A stretch of 46,521 bases of DNA from contig VGHX01000014.1 of assembly GCA_016868055.1 (NCBI GenBank), positions 1 through 46,521 of the forward strand. Reading direction: 5' to 3'. Within the stretch, counting starts at the first letter, position 1. Each line of letters opens with the position of its first letter. This stretch comes from Betaproteobacteria bacterium (lineage in GTDB: Bacteria > Pseudomonadota > Gammaproteobacteria > Burkholderiales > Burkholderiaceae_D). The position numbers and the translations under genes are program-made. The notes below the pieces were generated by a model. The model was not told where the DNA came from. It did no database searches and saw only the letters and a program-made list of their open reading frames with translations. Of this stretch, positions 45,042-46,521 are shown one piece after another.

Positions 45042-45359
45042 CTAGTGAGTAGGTCTGTAGCAGTCGTTTGCCGCCATATATTCGTCAATGAGGCGCCTCA
45101 ATCGCTCTGCTTGCATTTGGGTATGACAGTCAAAAGAAAAGGTATCGGGAAAGTCAGACCAAGAAACGATTAACTCTTGACTCTCGAAGCTGATGTGACC
45201 CACACCGGAATCTAGACGCTGCTGCCAATCCAAAAAAACAGCACCGATGTGAGCACAAAAATTCTTTAGAAATTTCACATATCTGCCCTTTGGCCAAAAC
45301 TCATGTAGCTCAAGCGCATATTTTTCGCTAGAGCTGAATGGCCTGATTCGAATTTCCAT
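45042..45359 (-). CDS. Hypothetical protein, 105 residues
   Basis: A small soluble protein with an alternating alpha/beta pattern and many aromatic residues (SWSDFPDTFSFD, HEFWPKGRYVKFL). I do not recognise a family. Size and composition resemble DUF-type small proteins and immunity-type proteins, but no motif proves it. The frame starts at ATG 45359 and converges on the oxidoreductase gene. It marks the change from housekeeping DNA to the less GC-rich right edge. Confidence 0.6.
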   Translation of the reverse strand: MEIRIRPFSSSEKYALELHEFWPKGRYVKFLKNFCAHIGAVFLDWQQRLDSGVGHISFESQELIVSWSDFPDTFSFDCHTQMQAERLRRLIDEYMAANDCYRPTH

Positions 45360-45692
45360 TGTGCGGAATCACCTTGTAATATAAACAGGGTCAACATCAC
45401 CCTGCGAGCTTCTAATGCAGAGGCGCAGAGTGACCTAGTGGCCGCCATTCAGAATGGCTAGGGAAAGCGTCAGCTTACCGTCTGAGCCTTTCGCGATTGT
45501 GAGTTGAAAGTACGGCGTCTTGATAGGTGTTTTCGAATGAAAAAGTTCTGATTTGCGTGAGGGATGATGCTTGGTAAATGGTAGGTGACTATGCCGATGT
45601 CACTTAAAATATTCTTAGCCTGCTAAGCGTCCGAAGGTAAGCGCCGGGCTAACCCGCTTTGACCGTAGTACAAGGTGAGGAGGTGAATGCTC
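45360..45692. other. Gene-poor interval with hairpins and a startless frame
   Basis: A 333-bp gap. It has two small perfect hairpins: CAGGGT-N7-ACCCTG near 45387-45405 and GCCATT-CAG-AATGGC (45444-45458). On the minus strand a frame of about 53 codons is open from a TGA near 45600 to a TAG near 45440. It reads protein-like (TPYFQLTIAKGSDGKLTLSLA near its end) but has no ATG, GTG or TTG start. It may be a gene remnant or chance. No other feature was seen. Confidence 0.35.
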
Positions 45693-46154
45693 TTACCAAG
45701 GCCGTGATGGCCGAGCAAAACGTATTAGGTCACCTGTGTTCCAATCAAAATCAAAAAGATAATCCGTATGGCCATCGTTGCCTTCGCACCCCCATGTGAT
45801 ACCCCCAAATCGAGCAGGGCTTGGTGGAAGGTTCAAATAAACTTTGTCCGGCTGGGAGCGAGAGTCCACTTTTGGAACTTCGATAACTAATCGCCTTGAT
45901 TCATCTCTGTTTAGTACAACTATACGATTGCCTCGTGGGTCATTATGCTCATAATGAACTAGACCAGTATCGTCTGCTAGAAGACGAACAAAAAAAGGAA
46001 TCTGATGTAATTTACCTTGATAGATCCATCGCTGAGCTACTACTCGAACAGCATTTGTTCGCTCTTTAAACAGATCGATATTTCTGCCTGATAAAGATGC
46101 TGGAGTTACGTGTCCAGTATCCCAAATATCTTCGAAGTTTTTTATTTTCTCCAC
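45693..46154 (-). CDS. Hypothetical protein, 153 residues (candidate immunity protein)
   Basis: Starts with GTG at 46154 behind AAGGA at proper spacing. The product is soluble and rich in Asp, Arg and aromatic residues (GLVHYEHNDPRGNRIVVLNRDESRR, TDYLFDFDWNTGDLIRF). I do not recognise the family. It lies 129 bp downstream of the 3' end of an AT-rich gene on the same strand. Small soluble genes in that position often encode immunity proteins to a toxin domain, and that is the basis for the tentative role. The gap 46155-46283 is extremely AT-rich and holds no other gene. Confidence 0.65.
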   Translation of the reverse strand: MEKIKNFEDIWDTGHVTPASLSGRNIDLFKERTNAVRVVAQRWIYQGKLHQIPFFVRLLADDTGLVHYEHNDPRGNRIVVLNRDESRRLVIEVPKVDSRSQPDKVYLNLPPSPARFGGITWGCEGNDGHTDYLFDFDWNTGDLIRFARPSRPW

Positions 46155-46283
46155 TTATATCCTTAACTAATAATTTTGGAGTGAGCTAGAATTATCAAGA
46201 ATGTCATTCAACTTAAGCAATTTATTGCACCCGAAAAAATTTTCTTGATTCAAAAAATTCTTTAAAAAATAAAATAGATAAAC

Positions 46284-46521
46284 TCATTTATCAGGCGGCC
46301 AAACAACTTGCCACCCCTTTTTGTCAGCTTCAGCCTGAATCGCTTTAACACAAATTTTAAGATCAGATTTATTTAATTTTTTTTGATTGATACCATTTTC
46401 CCAAAATAACTCCTTTGAATAATCCACATAGAACTTATCTTTATAATCTTTCCTATTTAATATTCCTTTTTCGTCAACGAAGAAATTCGATCCCCATTCA
46501 CCAGGGAGCGAGACAGATTTT
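46284..46521 (-). CDS. 3' end of an AT-rich gene, truncated by the window (candidate toxin tail)
   Basis: The frame is open from the window edge (first full codon at 46520) to TGA at 46286-46284. It gives 78 residues that include PGEWGSNFFVDEKG, KFYVDYSKELFWENG and a Lys-rich helix, and end GWQVVWPPDK. Staying open for 78 codons in such AT-rich DNA is good evidence for coding. I do not recognise the domain. Composition differs strongly from the housekeeping genes, pointing to acquisition. The C-terminus of a polymorphic toxin followed by its immunity gene is the simplest reading, but the upstream part is outside the window. Confidence 0.6.
   Translation of the reverse strand, partial: KSVSLPGEWGSNFFVDEKGILNRKDYKDKFYVDYSKELFWENGINQKKLNKSDLKICVKAIQAEADKKGWQVVWPPDK

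Overview
The window looks like a chromosomal segment of a betaproteobacterium, most likely Burkholderiales. The case rests on housekeeping genes and gene order typical of that group: lipA-lipB-DUF493-dac, birA-coaX-SPOR, argB-nucleotidase-slmA, gpmA-envC-ctpA opposite rhodanese-grxC-secB-gpsA, hslVU, dksA-cobW-xerC-DUF484, dapF-acyltransferase opposite metK, ahcY with an SAH riboswitch, metF, and slt-NDUFA9-like-cca. It is moderately GC-rich and densely coding until about 45 kb. The last 1.5 kb is visibly AT-rich and looks acquired.

Layout. 1-270 is a 107-bp tandem repeat cut by the window edge. 283-5680 (minus) holds lipoate synthesis (lipA, lipB), DUF493, a D,D-carboxypeptidase, a hydrolase, a thioredoxin-like ferredoxin and a VanZ-family membrane protein. 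5711-10253 (plus) holds birA, coaX, a SPOR protein, argB, a HAD nucleotidase and slmA. 10289-14678 (minus) is gpmA-envC-ctpA, ended by a clear terminator, then a MoeB/ThiF-type enzyme. 14801-17596 (plus) is rhodanese, grxC, secB, an SH3 protein and gpsA. 17639-20988 (minus) has a small basic protein, hslU, hslV and a STAS protein.

21097-25170 (minus) reads as a metal (probably zinc) homeostasis cluster. It has a COG0523/CobW GTPase with a long His-rich stretch, a DksA lacking three of the four zinc-finger cysteines, a small DUF2946-like membrane protein, and a TonB-dependent receptor that has lost its 5' end at a palindromic junction. 25481-27124 is xerC and DUF484. A porin with a one-base frameshift near its 3' end and a divergent Sel1-repeat gene then separate these from dapF and the lipid A acyltransferase.

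32.1-36.9 kb is a methyl-cycle block. metK makes SAM and has a recognisable promoter and a leader of about 115 nt. An SAH riboswitch precedes ahcY, which removes SAH. metF supplies methyl-THF for re-methylation, and a 5-formyl-THF cyclo-ligase lies just beyond. 37.1-45.0 kb (plus) holds a lytic transglycosylase, an NDUFA9-like dehydrogenase, a CCA-adding enzyme with a degenerate HD domain, and a fused indolepyruvate ferredoxin oxidoreductase.

After 45 kb come a small hypothetical gene, a gene-poor stretch, a 153-residue hypothetical gene and the 3' end of an AT-rich gene running off the window. The last two are arranged like a toxin tail followed by its immunity gene. No tRNA, rRNA, CRISPR array or intact insertion sequence was seen.
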